The notes: a model not told the origin generated them from the sequence alone. 64,000 nucleotides of DNA from Unio delphinus (GCA_029339505.1 JAQISU010000081.1:20857501-20921500); one strand, 5' to 3'; counted from the stretch's first letter, positions 13,584-24,408 are shown. Translations and numbers: made by a program.

Positions 13584-13747
13584 TTTTACAGTCTATCTAC
13601 ATCCCGGGTTTTATGTACTTTCTGGTGTGCCTCTTAATGTTCTTCAGTCTGCTGTTGATCATGACTCTCCCCGAGACAAAAAACATGGCACTCAGAGATA
13701 AAATGGAAGACAAGTTTAAGACCGAGATGAAAGACTTGAAAAGATAA
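644..13747 (+). CDS. Locus A: SLC22-type organic ion transporter, C-terminal half (5' truncated by window edge)
   Basis: Six spliced exons (644-886, 2412-2546, 9066-9148, 12541-12658, 13241-13313, 13592-13747) join in one open frame giving 268 residues plus a TAA stop. All introns are GT..AG. The order of motifs is that of the SLC22 family: an ESVRW box just after transmembrane helix 6, a charged central loop, helix 7 entering the SFGYSFYAITFG segment, a SGDLYLN-type loop, then NRFGRRK (the second MFS GRR/K loop), LRAVLTNVCAL, ELYPTVVR, a GYGLQNAIARVGAMIAPQ helix and a final LPETK motif before a basic tail. SLC22 proteins are plasma-membrane carriers of organic cations, anions or zwitterions such as carnitine; the substrate cannot be told here. 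The N-terminal exons are left of the window. Locus B is a tandem paralogue. A candidate AATAAA polyadenylation signal is at 14332. Confidence 0.9.
1060..1113 (+). repeat. (CT)n microsatellite
   Basis: About 27 CT units in the locus A intron after the 644-886 exon. Confidence 0.95.
1531..1619 (+). repeat. Two-copy tandem duplication, 43-bp period
   Basis: The segment starting TTTAGGTAAGCTAGGATG at 1531 recurs at 1574 almost unchanged. A degenerate relative (CAGTCAGCGTAGCGCTAGC) lies near 1810. Confidence 0.8.
2140..2300 (+). repeat. Short minisatellite, GTCAGTGCCGTGGGGGTAGG units
   Basis: Four to five degenerate copies of a unit of about 29 bp with the core GTATGAGTCAGTGCCGTGGG. The corresponding B intron near 36880 keeps only a degenerate single version. 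Confidence 0.8.
2412..2546 (+). CDS. Locus A exon (helices 7-8)
   Basis: Acceptor CAG at 2409-2411, donor GTAAAT at 2547, 135 bp. Encodes the LSFGYSFYAITFG and SGDLYLNIFLMSIVE stretches typical of SLC22 helices 7 and 8, ending at FLSNR. Confidence 0.9.
2580..4330 (+). repeat. Dispersed noncoding repeat family R1, copy 1
   Basis: About 1.7 kb alignable along its length with 15590-17310, starting near an ACTCGATATCTAGGAGATGA block and ending near TTGATAGATCG. Shared landmarks are CCTTTCATTAGGAATA, CACCGAATTACAA, GTGACCAATCA.AATCAAATG and a TTTGGCGG block. No coding capacity is seen. It is probably a nonautonomous transposon; ends not resolved. Confidence 0.75.
4482..4564 (+). repeat. (AT)n(GT)n microsatellite
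   Basis: About 29 AT units followed by about 12 GT units. The two short open frames covering it are periodicity artefacts. Confidence 0.95.
5155..5265 (+). repeat. GTGCCCGTGTGTATG minisatellite
   Basis: Imperfect 15-bp units of the type GTGCC(C/T)(G/T)TGTGTATG run for about 110 bp. Confidence 0.75.
5592..5875 (+). repeat. 55-bp tandem repeat with a palindromic core
   Basis: Three near-identical 55-bp units start at 5592, 5647 and 5702, followed by degenerate copies near 5760, 5812 and 5858. Each holds the inverted repeat ATCGTTATATGAACGAT, which stays recognisable in the degenerate copies. Confidence 0.85.
6425..6720 (+). mobile_element. tRNA-derived SINE (family S2)
   Basis: The head carries a Pol III A-box-like GGTGGTCTAGTGATTAGAGC and a B box GGGTTCGAATC at tRNA-like spacing. 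A core follows with GCCAAAGACATAAAAATGGTA and AGCTGCCTCGCTTGGC, which also appears at 31005-31100. The 3' end is AT-rich near AAATCAATAAAATTTTGAA. Confidence 0.75.
7300..8620 (+). repeat. Dispersed noncoding repeat family R1, diverged copy
   Basis: Shares the block TATCTAGGAAATGACCTCCC, the AGCTCCCG...AAAGAAACAATTTAATCA order and the following ATCATCATA..GAGTGGT segment with the copies at 2580 and 15590, but is more diverged and its 3' half is hard to align by eye. Confidence 0.6.
9066..9148 (+). CDS. Locus A exon (FGRRK loop, next helix)
   Basis: Acceptor TTCAG at 9061-9065, donor GTAATC at 9149, 83 bp. Encodes FGRRKAAMFSVAV, the C-domain copy of the MFS GRR/K cytoplasmic loop. Confidence 0.87.
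9660..9770 (+). repeat. TGTATGGTT-rich low-complexity stretch
   Basis: About ten imperfect TGTATGGTT/TTGTATGG units explain the short open frame here. Confidence 0.8.
9826..10230 (+). repeat. Dispersed repeat family R2, copy 1
   Basis: Begins near ACTGACGCTCTACTGT and continues with blocks of the type TTGGATGTCA...CACCATTTTAATTTAGGAC and CTAGGTATCATAA...GTGAAAACCCATGTC. The same order is seen at 18300 and, in a tandem form, at 63120-64000. Confidence 0.65.
12331..12476 (+). repeat. 73-bp tandem duplication in locus A intron
   Basis: GTTCGAATAATTGACCAATG at 12331 recurs as GTTCAAATAATTGACAAATG at 12404, with the rest of the 73-bp unit nearly unchanged. It lies about 65 bp before the 12541 exon. 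Confidence 0.85.
12541..12658 (+). CDS. Locus A exon (LRAVLTN helix, ELYPTVVR loop)
   Basis: Acceptor CTCAG ends at 12540, donor GTGAGT at 12659, 118 bp. Encodes the LRAVLTNVCALISKFG helix and the SLELYPTVVR motif, the SLC22 equivalent of ELFPT. Confidence 0.9.
13241..13313 (+). CDS. Locus A exon (helix 11)
   Basis: Acceptor TTCAG ends at 13240, donor GTATGG at 13314, 73 bp. Encodes DIGYGLQNAIARVGAMIAPQ. Confidence 0.88.
13431..13587 (+). repeat. (ATGT)n(GT)n(ATTT)n compound microsatellite abutting the terminal exon of locus A
   Basis: About 17 ATGT, 22 GT and 9 ATTT units end 4-5 bp before the terminal acceptor. Locus B has an (ATGT)n tract at the same place, so the tract predates the duplication. 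Confidence 0.95.
13592..13747 (+). CDS. Locus A terminal exon (helix 12, LPETK, stop)
   Basis: Acceptor ACAG ends at 13591, directly after a microsatellite. 156 bp including the TAA stop at 13745-13747. Encodes the last helix, the LPETKN motif and a lysine-rich cytoplasmic tail. The paralogous exon in locus B is nearly identical. Confidence 0.92.
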   Translation, partial: SIYIPGFMYFLVCLLMFFSLLLIMTLPETKNMALRDKMEDKFKTEMKDLKR

Positions 13748-14535
13748 TATAGTCTGAGGATCCGAATACTGACAAAACCACTATTTCCACTTGGAATTAT
13801 ATAAACACATATTTCTTTTTCAATTACCCATATCTGACTAAGCATGCGTGGGTCAGATGATGTATTCTTAATAGAAACATATAGAGATTTTTATTTTATT
13901 TTCTTTTCCAACGCATTTCTTGTATGGATACATACAGTGAACACAGTTGTTTTGGGGATACTGTAGAACCATCAAATGTACACTGTCGTATCCAACAGTC
14001 TCCAGGTGTAACATCTTTAAAGATACGACTGCAATGATTTAGAGTGTACTTTTAATGATATTTATTCTTTAATTTGTTTATTTCTCCCATCATGAATTGT
14101 GTGGCCTTGAAAATTTTTCGGTCTAGGTCGGTGAATTTCGATTTTCACTTAATTTCAGTTTGCAACGAACACTCATCTATCACTTATTTCTGCAGTTTAC
14201 AAACATAATTAGGACTTTCATGAGTGTTATAATCAATAATTAAACAATTTCATTCAATCAATATTTTTTTCTTCCTAACATGTACGTTTTGTAACAGGTA
14301 TACGATACTGCACGTGTGACAAAGAATATATAATAAAAACAGGTCATGTAAATTCAGTCACTGACAATTTGCACGATTCGCGTGGAAAACTAATTTAAAA
14401 CGTTATTACTTTGAAACCTGCTTTTAATTTGTATGGAGATCTTATATAGTAATTATTTTCAAGGCACTTCCTCATTACAAAAAATGTATACCATCGGGGC
14501 TACAATATAGACATACATTAAGATCTGTTCATGGT
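13748..14535 (+). other. 3' flank of locus A
   Basis: The first 130 bp or so match the flank of locus B and probably are 3' UTR. The rest is AT-rich with one AATAAA at 14332 and no further coding signal. Confidence 0.6.
14332..14337 (+). terminator. Candidate polyadenylation signal of locus A
   Basis: AATAAA lies 585 bp after the locus A stop. The only evidence is the hexamer and its position downstream of the last exon. Confidence 0.35.
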
Positions 14536-14536
14536 G

Positions 14537-14539
<3 letters not shown>

Positions 14540-14593
<54 letters not shown>
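14540..14593 (+). repeat. (GA)n microsatellite
   Basis: About 27 AG units. Confidence 0.95.
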
Positions 14594-14597
<4 letters not shown>

Positions 14598-15589
14598 ATA
14601 GACATACTTATAGATGACTAAATAACGTGCATAATGACCCATAGTTCCTAAATGAGGAGAGGGAAATATAAAAGTGCTATAATCACCGTGCCTATACAAG
14701 TGTTATCGCATTAAATTAGTTATTTCTAGCCGTCTCGCTATCTACCTTTTCATTGTAATAGTTCTGTAAGTTAATGAAGTACTGAGTGTTTGTGTCAAGT
14801 CCCATTCTGCTCTAATGTTGTTTTCAGCCATCATACGTGAGTTGCGGAGAAGAGGTACGGTGAGAGATTGCTAAATCGTATGGTTGTTTTTGCGTGTGTT
14901 AGAGATAATGTAAATTGGATTGATTGTGTCAAGCCATTATTTTACATTAAATGTTAACATATAATAATAAATCCATTTTCGTATCGTTAAGCATTAATGG
15001 AATATATAACGAGGTATAGGTTGGTAGAATGAGGTTGCTAACACAATATATGAATATTTACGACAACTGGAAGTAACTGGAGTGGCCATTTTGATCGCCT
15101 TGATACCCGTGGTTAATATTATATTATTAAAACGTCCCTGACAGCACGAAATCTTGATGACGTGTTATCGTTAGCCCATTTTAAGTTGTGATTGTTTAGC
15201 TGCTAGTTTACGGTTGTTATGTCATTGTAACGTTTGTATATAATGATTGATGGAGATGTGAGTGTGCAGTAGCACCAGGCCCAGCTTTAGACCAAAGTCA
15301 ACGACGCAACCGCCTTGAGCCCCGCACTTTCAGGAAAAAAAGCTTTGCAATGTAATGTTTTTGCTTGGGGCTTGCTCATCGCCTGCTGCCTTAGGCTTTG
15401 CACACTGCCTTGGGCCCTGCACATCCTAGGGCCGGGCTTGAGTATCAGTTAGCATGGTATGGTGACTACGATAGATTTTGTGCCGTTTAGTATAGGTGAT
15501 GTGGTCCAGACATATATATTGTTAGGTTCTCCGCGGGTTATGAGCGCTATTCGTATAATAATGTATGAGCCCCACTTTTCAAAGGGTAA
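14594..15589 (+). other. Intergenic, no gene seen
   Basis: AT-rich sequence with a locally GC-richer patch near 15270-15440 containing short repeats of the kind CTTGGGCC and GCCTTAGGCTTTGC. No open frame, RNA gene or recognised element. Confidence 0.5.
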
Positions 15590-17310
15590 GTGTTACGTCC
15601 CACTTTGTCAAGGACTATTGTACAACATATAATAATAATAATACAACCCACTCCCCTTTAATACTCGTTATCTAAGAGATGACCGTCCTCGGTATAATTG
15701 CCCGGTTTGAGTAAGATAATGTATATGGTAACCTGAGCGGGTATATTGAACAAAACAACTCCGAGCCCCGGTAAAGATAAATAAACAATTTAATGAAATA
15801 CATACACAATTATAAAACTTCCTTTCATTAGGAATACACGCGGTTTAGAAATAAATTTTCACCGAATTACAAATAGATTTGAAATAGCATTAAACAAATT
15901 AGCCGTTCTATTACTGATAGTTCAAAATCATCATAGGATCGAGTGGTACAATCGAAGTTAATGCTTTGTTCGATTTTCATAACCTGTTATCCTCGAACCA
16001 CGTTCACTGTTCAATCCAATGTTGTTCTAGAATTTCCTGTCTCTCTAGATAATCTGCCCTAATGGATGTTCCGCTTGAACCCGGACTTGTCCACTGTATC
16101 ATGCATACACCTCTCAATTCTTTTACCAACGTGTACGTCTCTATCCAAGTACTTCCCCAAAAGCTATTTTCTTCCTTCCAAAAGAAAATTAAAACAACCT
16201 AAGTCTCTCGTTACAATGGTTATAGTTGAGACTGTCCATTATTCCTATTTCGAACAATCAGATATTTCTATCAGTGAAAATAATTTTACGGCTAGTAATT
16301 AACTACACATGTCTTCAAATGAATGTAGTTAAATCAATTGTTAATTCGTTTTGCCTTGACCAAATACATTAGCTTACTACATAGCGAGACGTTGAATCGT
16401 ATACACTGTCGCTAAATTATCTATGACATCAAAATTCGGTGAATTTACATGTAATCTTGTAAATCATTAACTAATGTAAAACATTAAATTCTTAGAGCAC
16501 AATCATTATGCAAACAATATGATAAGTTCAAGAATTAACGTAACACTTCCTAATCATACTCAGCATAGTGTTTTTACGACATAAATTAACACTACGTCAT
16601 TCTTAACCAAGAATTAAGGTAAGAATTCCAATTCATAATTCAAAAGCACATTATTATACAAATGTAACAAATGAATTCATGCAAGAACTAATGTATCAAA
16701 TTAAATCAATTATACAAATGTACCAAACGAAATCATGTAGACCTGTAACTAATCAAACATTATATCCATTATATCAACACTATACAGTGAATTGCGACAA
16801 TACCTTTGTGTGTGTGGTGTGTCACTCAACCGTTCTTTTTGGCGGTTTTTCCCCTGGACTAAAATACTATCCGGAGCCTTAATAAAATAGTTCTAACACT
16901 GTCTTCTCTCTTGCAGAGAAATTTTAAGACTAAATTCTAATTTAGCTAGTGAGATATTATGTTCTAAGATCTTCATGTGAAAACACCCCCCTTATTTAAT
17001 CGTGACCAATCAGAATCAAATGTATTTTCCCCTGCTTTCCCCTAAAAGTCACTTACGTCATGGTCAGTATGACATGCTTTGGTTTGAAGTAACAGAATCT
17101 CTGTATTTTCCCAATTCTGACACTTTCGTGATAAAATGAAACTTTAAAAGGTCGCCAGCAGTCAGCTCTGGCTCTGTGTAAACAACGTTTAATTAGTACA
17201 ACGGTTGCCTAGACTTTATAGATCCTCTCTCTCTCTTGCACGATGTCTCGTAAATCTAACTAATGGCTACCTGGCACAACTAATGGTTTATTAATAGATC
17301 GACCGAAAAG
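15590..17310 (+). repeat. Dispersed noncoding repeat family R1, intergenic copy
   Basis: Parallels 2580-4330 block by block, including the conserved GTGACCAATCAGAATCAAATG segment near 17003 and the TAATAGATCG end near 17293. It lies outside the gene. Confidence 0.75.
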
Positions 17311-17455
17311 AATATATATATATATATTATTTTTTTTCTTGGATCCTGGAGTAGAATGATTGAAAACATTCACGGAGATAGCATAATTATATTTTGAAGA
17401 AATAATATTATCATCAAAGTTAGAGAATTTTCAATTTATACTCGAAATTCGAATT

Positions 17456-17776
17456 ATGTCAGGGGGCTACGGCACCCATCACCTTGCGCATCAACGCGTC
17501 ACCAGAAGCTGTTTATATAAAGACACGGATACATCGATGAAACTAAACCTTTTCCTAACAAACTTTGTTGACACTGATCAGGTCTTTGAATTACCTTCAA
17601 AATTTACCCGGATAGGAAGCATGACCGTGAATATCCAAAAGAATCTTTACAAAATATCCTTTTATTTGAGCATTTATAACCGTGCATGGGTAGCGGTCAC
17701 TGATATTTTATATTATGGTGTGCTTGACCATGAGGTACGGACCTTATTGAATGAGAAGTTTAGTCATCATATCTAA
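17456..17776 (+). CDS. Unrecognised 106-codon open frame
   Basis: This is the longest open frame in the A-B intergenic region that is not made of repeats. The translation is of mixed composition (MSGGYGTHHLAHQRVTRSC at the start) without a motif I recognise. There is no neighbouring exon or clear splice context. It may be a transposon fragment or chance. Confidence 0.2.
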   Translation: MSGGYGTHHLAHQRVTRSCLYKDTDTSMKLNLFLTNFVDTDQVFELPSKFTRIGSMTVNIQKNLYKISFYLSIYNRAWVAVTDILYYGVLDHEVRTLLNEKFSHHI

Positions 17777-18299
17777 CTGGTCCAGATATCATTAACACAT
17801 CTTCAGTGGTTCAGATTTTATTACAAGGATGATAAATACATTTGTTATTGATAAAAAGGTTTTATTTCGAAACTTTAGCTGGCTGTTTATCAGAAGAAAA
17901 AAAAATATAACCCCAAAACAATACTGGAACGTTATAAAGTTTATGGTGAACGAAATGATCGATTCAGTAATTTTATATCACTTCACACTGATGACTCAAC
18001 ACTAGTATATTTCGAGTTTAAAAATACAAATTAATGAATGATTACCTTTGTTCAATTTCTTCCGCTAACAACTCTATCAGACAAATGCCCGTGAATGCAA
18101 CTCTACTTTAATTGACACAGGCTGAGGTTAAATAACGTATATAATAAAGCTTTGGGGTAGGAAAATAACACTGGTCTCTTACTCAAGAATACAATACATA
18201 ATTGGTAAGCCATTAGCACGTTTTAAATAGGTCAATAATTTAAAGCAAATTTCCGTAGCAATGGAAACTGCATTACAAAGTTCCAGTATTCAGTCAAGA

Positions 18300-18740
18300 G
18301 TCCCCTGAAAGAACTGACGCTCTACTGTCCAAAAAGAATTTTCAGAAATCCAAATGTGACCATACTTTCGTTTTAACTGCTGATTGTTTGAAACCATTTT
18401 AGCGGTAATATTGGCTGCAATTTGAGTTAGTAACAGCTAGACATAATAAGCAGTCCTACGATGAAAATACCATGTCGGTACCACCAACCATTCAATCGGA
18501 GTTGAGGTAACACTATGCCAAGATGGTTGCAGAGGAGTCAATATTAAATATCATATTGGCACCATTTTTATTTGGCGCAGCTAAGAATGGTATGGATCTT
18601 ATATGTAGACATCTTATGTCGATTTGATCAGATATTCAAGAGTCCTAATGGTGATAACATTTCCAAGGTAATCACCATGGATGTCATATCAAATATCAAT
18701 AGGGACCATTTTTATCTTTAAACAAATTGATGTCGTGCGG
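18300..18740 (+). repeat. Dispersed repeat family R2, copy 2
   Basis: Starts near ACTGACGCTCTACTGTCC (18313) and contains AAGATGGTTGCAGAGG and ATATTGGCACCATTTTTATTT, shared with 63120-64000. Confidence 0.65.
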
Positions 18741-19970
18741 AGTCTTTTGACCAGTGGGCATGAAAGAAACCAAGACGCATAAAAGAGAGCTGGCAAGCAC
18801 AAGAATAAATTAAGTTATGAATATTAGTACAGCTCAGATGGAACCTTAATTGTCCCTAAATACATATACATATAGTAGTGATTGATTTTACAGCAACATA
18901 TACTTAACATTGTGTAATATTACTTGGCTGAAACATGTTTCAAAACGACAACGATGAACGATGTCCTTTTCCAAGATACTGGCACCAAATCTTTTTCTCT
19001 CTTCAGAATGATAGCTAAATCAGCCCAGTGTATGTATATTTAAGATTTTTAAGATGCACCCACCAGAAAACCAAATATAAATGTCGTGCTAAATACCTTA
19101 CGAGAAAATAGATCTGAACATTTGCAAGCTTACCGCCAGCATCAAAAGTATCAAAAAGAAAAAGGGTGCACAAAATTGTGCCGCCTAAATCCGTACGGTA
19201 AGCACGATACGCTTTTAACAAACCGAGCAATCGAAAGAATTCGAAAAAGTATTTATAGAAATTAACAAAAAAACAATGTAGACGACAAATTAATGAGAAG
19301 AAGCAAACAATGAATCTTCAGATTCACTATCATTTAGGGGGACTGCTACCTCACTTGATGTCAATAAGAGCTTCCCTTTCTGAAGAAATTTGTCAAACAT
19401 ATATTATAAATTAATATTTACAAACAGGGTGGAAACACGTGTCCAGTCTGACATGATCATTTGATAAAAGATTATAGTGATATTAATTCCTATCACGAAC
19501 TCATTCCAGTGAGGCCTGTTCATGTGATGCCACATTTTCCATTGATTCCACATATGTAATTCATGTAACAAATTAGCCTCAAACCACAAAAATCAAACGA
19601 TTCAGAATTAAGAGAACAGTCTCGACAGTTGATAAAAAGATTGACCAAAAAATAAAATAAAGAAGAACCAGAAAGCAAAACTATCAAAAACAGATAAACA
19701 CAATCCAAGAAGAACATGCTCACCAGCTTCAATATGGACGTAAAGCGGGCGAAAATGCACAAAAAATGGATTTATCTGTGCAGATGAATCTGTATTATTA
19801 GTAAATATTAGTATTACATGCAAACCGCCCTACATAGACATTATTGCCATAAATGGGGTTTAACTCTTAACACTTAAAACATAATCTAGTCATATTTAAT
19901 AAAGTTAATCAATTAATGGCAATTTAAAATAAAAAAAAAAGTAATTCTAACGACCTTCGTTGAAAGTAAA
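18741..19970. other. Intergenic, nothing convincing
   Basis: Short overlapping minus-strand frames (19015-19823) have no recognisable motif and no splice structure. Otherwise AT-rich. Confidence 0.5.
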
Positions 19971-19971
19971 A

Positions 19972-21525
19972 GTGTCTTGGTATAATCGTCAAACACTCTG
20001 GTAAACTTGGGTATGTTTCATTCGTAATCAGTAAAACCTCTGGTAAACTGTATCGTGTTTCACTTGGTATAATCAGTAAATCTCTGGTAAAATGTATCGT
20101 GTTTCACTTGGTATAATCAGTAAATCTCTGGTAAACTGTATCGTGTTTCACTTGGTATAATCAGTAAAATCTCTGGTAAAATGTATCGTGTTTCACTTGG
20201 TATAATGAGTAAAATCTGTGGTAAACTATATCTTGTTTCACTTGGTATAATCAGTAAAATCTCTGGTAAACTATATCGTGTTTCACTTGGTATAATCAGT
20301 AAATCTCTGGTAAACTGTATCGTGTTTGACTTGGTATAATCAGTAAATCTCTGGTAAACTGTATCGTGTTTCACTTGGTATAATCAGTAAAATCTCTGGT
20401 AAAATGTATCTTGTTTCATTGGTATAATCCGTATAATCTCTGGTAAAATGTATCTTGTTTCATTGGTATGATCAGTAATCCTCTGGTAAACTGTATCGTA
20501 TTTCACTTGGTATAATCAGTAATCCTCTGGTAAACTGTATCGTGTTTCACTTGGTATAATCAGTAAAAACTCTGGTAAACTGTATCTTGTTTCACTGGTA
20601 TAATCAGTAATCCTCTGATAAAATGTATCGTGTTTCGCTTGGTATAATCAGTAGAATCTCTGGTAAACTGTATCATGTTTCATTGGTATAATCCGTAAAA
20701 TCTCTGGTAAACTGTATCGTGTTTCACTTGGTATAATCAGTAAATCTCTGGTAAAATGTATCGTGTTTCACTTGGTATAATCAGTAAATCTCTGGTAAAC
20801 TGTATCGTGTTTCACTTGGTATAATCAGTAAAATCTCTGGTAAAATGTATCGTGTTTCACTTGGTATAATGAGTAAAATCTGTGGTAAACTATATCTTGT
20901 TTCACTTGGTATAATCAGTAAAATCTCTGGTAAACTATATCGTGTTTCACTTGGTATAATCAGTAAATCTCTGGTAAACTGTATCGTGTTTGACTTGGTA
21001 TAATCAGTAAATCTCTGGTAAACTGTATCGTGTTTCACTTGGTATAATCAGTAAAATCTCTGGTAAAATGTATCTTGTTTCATTGGTATAATCCGTATAA
21101 TCTCTGGTAAAATGTATCTTGTTTCATTGGTATAATCAGTAATCCTCTGGTAAACTGTATCGTATTTCACTTGGTATAATCAGTAATCCTCTGGTAAACT
21201 GTATCGTGTTTCACTTGGTATAATCAGTAAAAACTCTGGTAAACTGTATCTTGTTTCACTGGTATAATCAGTAATCCTCTGATAAAATGTATCGTGTTTC
21301 GCTTGGTATAATCAGTAGAATCTCTGGTAAACTGTATCATGTTTCATTGGTATAATCCGTAAAATCTCTGGTAAACTGTATCGTGTTTCGCTTGGTATAA
21401 TCAGTAAATCTCTGGTAAACTGTATCGTGTTTCACTTGGTATAATCCGTTAAATTTCTGGTAAACTGTATCGTGTTTTGACTTGGTATAATCAGTAAACC
21501 TGTGGTGACTTTAGCATGTTTCATT
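19972..21525 (+). repeat. 44-bp tandem array with a 664-bp higher-order duplication
   Basis: About 35 units of the type GGTATAATCAGTAAATCTCT + GGTAAACTGTATCGTGTTTC + ACTT, varying between about 42 and 46 bp. A block of 15 units (about 20040-20703) is repeated almost perfectly at 20704-21367, each variant unit recurring 664 bp later. The two identical 85-residue minus-strand frames are a consequence of this. Confidence 0.95.
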
Positions 21526-23508
21526 ATCGGATAACAGTGGCATTTGCGTCACCACATATGTTGATAACTTTAATGTCAATAAGGTATTCTTTTGTTTGAC
21601 TGCGCTAAGCTGATGTAACAACATCATCATGAAAATAAGAAACACAGCAATGCATCAATATATATCTTTGGGAGCTGCAGGAAGGGAACTATTTTCTCGT
21701 GCACCAGATTATGTCAACGTTTTGGTTTCGGTCCATGAACAGTTGCAACTTGCAAAATGCACTTTAGTATAATTGTTGTTAAGCAAAAGTTTCTTTGGAT
21801 GGATCATTATGACGGTTTAACCGCAAAACAACCCACGAACGACAACAAATGTTTCTTTAGCCAAGATTACAGACATCCACAATGCTAATTTTGACAATAC
21901 AGTTTTGAAAGCAGTACCTCCATGATGCCAAATCGCATAATGGCTGTATAATATGACTGTTTGTTTGACTCCAAAATAGTCTTGCGAATGTCTATGCGCT
22001 GATGGTTCTGTGGGTCGATTTTGGGGTCTCTTTTCTTAGCTTGACTGCCCGTGTATGCTTACATTAGATTTCTTCTGCCATTTTCTGGCAGAGAACATGA
22101 GTTGTTAAAGTGTTTCTCGCGCAACGTTAGCACGAGCATTGCGTCATTTTATGCGGATAAGATAGCAGTGAGTAGAAGAACTTTGATGAAATAGCATATT
22201 CTCTCCCTGTGCTGCGTTCTCTCTTGCTCTGACGGTACTAGGCGCTTAGTAAAGAATAAAAGTGGTTTTATGGGGTCATTCCTATTTATCTGGACCCAGT
22301 TTTTTAAAGGAAGACCGGGAGGGGGGTACAGGACCTAAGAGACGGCTACTTCGTTCGTTTCTTGTTTTCGGACCTTTGTGGTGGTCTAATACGTGGTTGG
22401 AGGACAAAGGCTTAACTGGACATGTCGGACTAAGCAGCGCAACAGGGCAAATGTCCGTCTTGAAAGTCAGAGCTGTGGAGAAACAAGGATGTCTTCTGCA
22501 CCTGGGTTGGCATTAATGCAATTGGCGATTTCATCAGTATATGACTTTTTATAAATCTAAAAACTAAGAAATTATTATATCAACAAGCGATTAAAAAAAC
22601 ATATTGAGGCAATGATAGTTGTTATTTAAAGAATGAATTAAAGAGTGAATTAAACGGTTGAAATAAAAATACCTTAGATTGCATATCCAGCTTACGATGA
22701 TATAGTATAAAATATAATTAATTTCAAGTATAAAAATAGTAAATCAAGGGGTTTAAGACATGGGTTAATGAAATAAAGTCTCTAACTTCGACGCAGTGAT
22801 AAAATGGGAAATGTTTTTTAAGGAATGAAAAATATTAATAAGAAGACTGTCACGGTATGGGGGAGGCCAGATATTAGCATGGGTGTGTTAAACCCTGAAG
22901 CTATAATTTCTCCCCGGCAAAATGTCTAATGTGTCCAGCGAGTTAACTGACATAGCCATAAACTCAATTCGCGCAATTTATTTTGCCAAAGTCAGTTACG
23001 TAACCTTGTTCACGGGTAAATGGCGATTTCTTGTTGGAACAAGGCAGCGTCCACATTTATCGTAAACATCTTTGACAGACGGTTGGGAGGGGCGATGTCT
23101 GATCATTAGGAACCAATCTCCAATCGAAATTGAGTTAGGCGGGCCACACATTAGAACCTTAAGTTTAAATATATAATCTTGAGAATCAAAAGTTAGTAGT
23201 ATTTTAAATATTTGGCGGGACAATGCGAATAACCTGCTCCGCGACCATTCGTAATGGAGGATTTATTCAGAGAATAATCAGAAAGCTTTGAAACAGGTCA
23301 GTTATTATTTGCTCGATTGTTGTGAAATATTACTGCAAATAAGTGTACTTTATTTATTGCAGTGTATCTATATATTTGAGTATATATAAAATCACCATTG
23401 TAGATTGATTCAGTCGTAGTGTTTCATATACATGAGTACACTTGTAGAAGTGCAGTGTACAGAAATGCGTCTGATTATATGATATTGTTTTGTATATAAT
23501 AAGATTGA

Positions 23509-23510
<2 letters not shown>
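21526..23510. other. Intergenic, possible old LTR-like piece, no gene supported
   Basis: An 84-codon plus frame (22262-22516) and a 75-codon minus frame (22996-23223) match nothing I recognise. Near 22200-22300 there is a CTCTTGCTCTGACG...AATAAAAG stretch that could be the R/U5 end of an old LTR, but no partner LTR is visible. Confidence 0.35.

Positions 23511-23585
<75 letters not shown>
23511..23585 (+). repeat. (AT)n microsatellite
   Basis: About 37 AT units. Confidence 0.95.
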
Positions 23586-23587
<2 letters not shown>

Positions 23588-23737
23588 GTGTAGAAGGGAG
23601 AATGTGTATTTTGATGGGCACGAATGCGTCACCAGAAAACGGTAATAGCCTATCTGATGATAATAATGTTACTGTGTGTTACGTAGCAAAAGGTATATGC
23701 TTTGCGAATGTCCATGTATGTATTCTTCAGAAGCTTT

Positions 23738-23892
23738 TAGAGACCAGAGGAAAGTACCCAATGCAGTGGTCCGAGTCCCTGGGAAACAAAAGGGAAGACG
23801 TTTTAGGGACCAGAAGGAAGTACCCATGCAGTGGTCCGAAATAGAAGCAGTTTGAGGAACCAGAGGGAATTGCCCAGCAGTTGGTTCGAGTT
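23738..23892 (+). repeat. Three degenerate copies of a 50-67 bp unit
   Basis: The core GGACCAGA.GGAAGTACCC.ATGCAGTGGTCCGA occurs at about 23740 and 23807, and a weaker copy (GGAACCAGAGGGAATTGCCC) at about 23857. Each begins with GACCAG and ends with GGTCCGA. Confidence 0.6.
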
Positions 23893-24352
23893 TTTGGGAG
23901 ACAAGTGAAAGAGAGAAGGAAGGACAGAGGGAGAATTAGAAGGGATAACGGAGGGAGACAAAGGAAAAGAGGAAAAACATACCAATGAGTAGGACTTAGG
24001 ACAGAAGGGAAAATTTCACACACTAATTCAAGGGATGAACTAGGCCGTCACTTGGTGGAGTGATATGAACTAATAATTGTAGAAAAAAATTATACAGACT
24101 TTCATAACTTTATTGAATGTATATCTGTACTATTTTCAATTTTTAATAATTTATTGAATATCTTTAAACTTACAAATGTGTTTTTCTATTCAAGTTGATA
24201 CAGGCATTACATACTTTATTTTTCGCCCTGTTTTGACATTATTATGTAATTATGTATCTACCTGAGAAATATTTATGATGATTATGTGAAAGCTGTGCTG
24301 ACAATTTTATTTTCTTATTGACATATTTATTTCATATGACATTTATTTCATA

Positions 24353-24354
<2 letters not shown>

Positions 24355-24404
<50 letters not shown>
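24355..24404 (+). repeat. (AT)n microsatellite
   Basis: About 25 AT units. Confidence 0.95.

Positions 24405-24408
<4 letters not shown>

Noticed and set aside
13597..13845. 82-codon minus-strand frame over the locus A terminal exon
   Set aside because: Antisense shadow of a well supported exon.
20117..21038. Two identical 85-residue minus-strand frames
   Set aside because: Products of the 44-bp array and its 664-bp duplication.
19972..21525. Regular repeats suggestive of a CRISPR array
   Set aside because: Units are contiguous without unique spacers, and the setting is eukaryotic. The same applies to the arrays at 27538, 49240 and 56310.
22262..22516. 84-codon frame after a possible LTR-like AATAAA region, considered as a gag start
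   Set aside because: No second LTR, no zinc knuckle and no pol nearby; composition alone is not enough.
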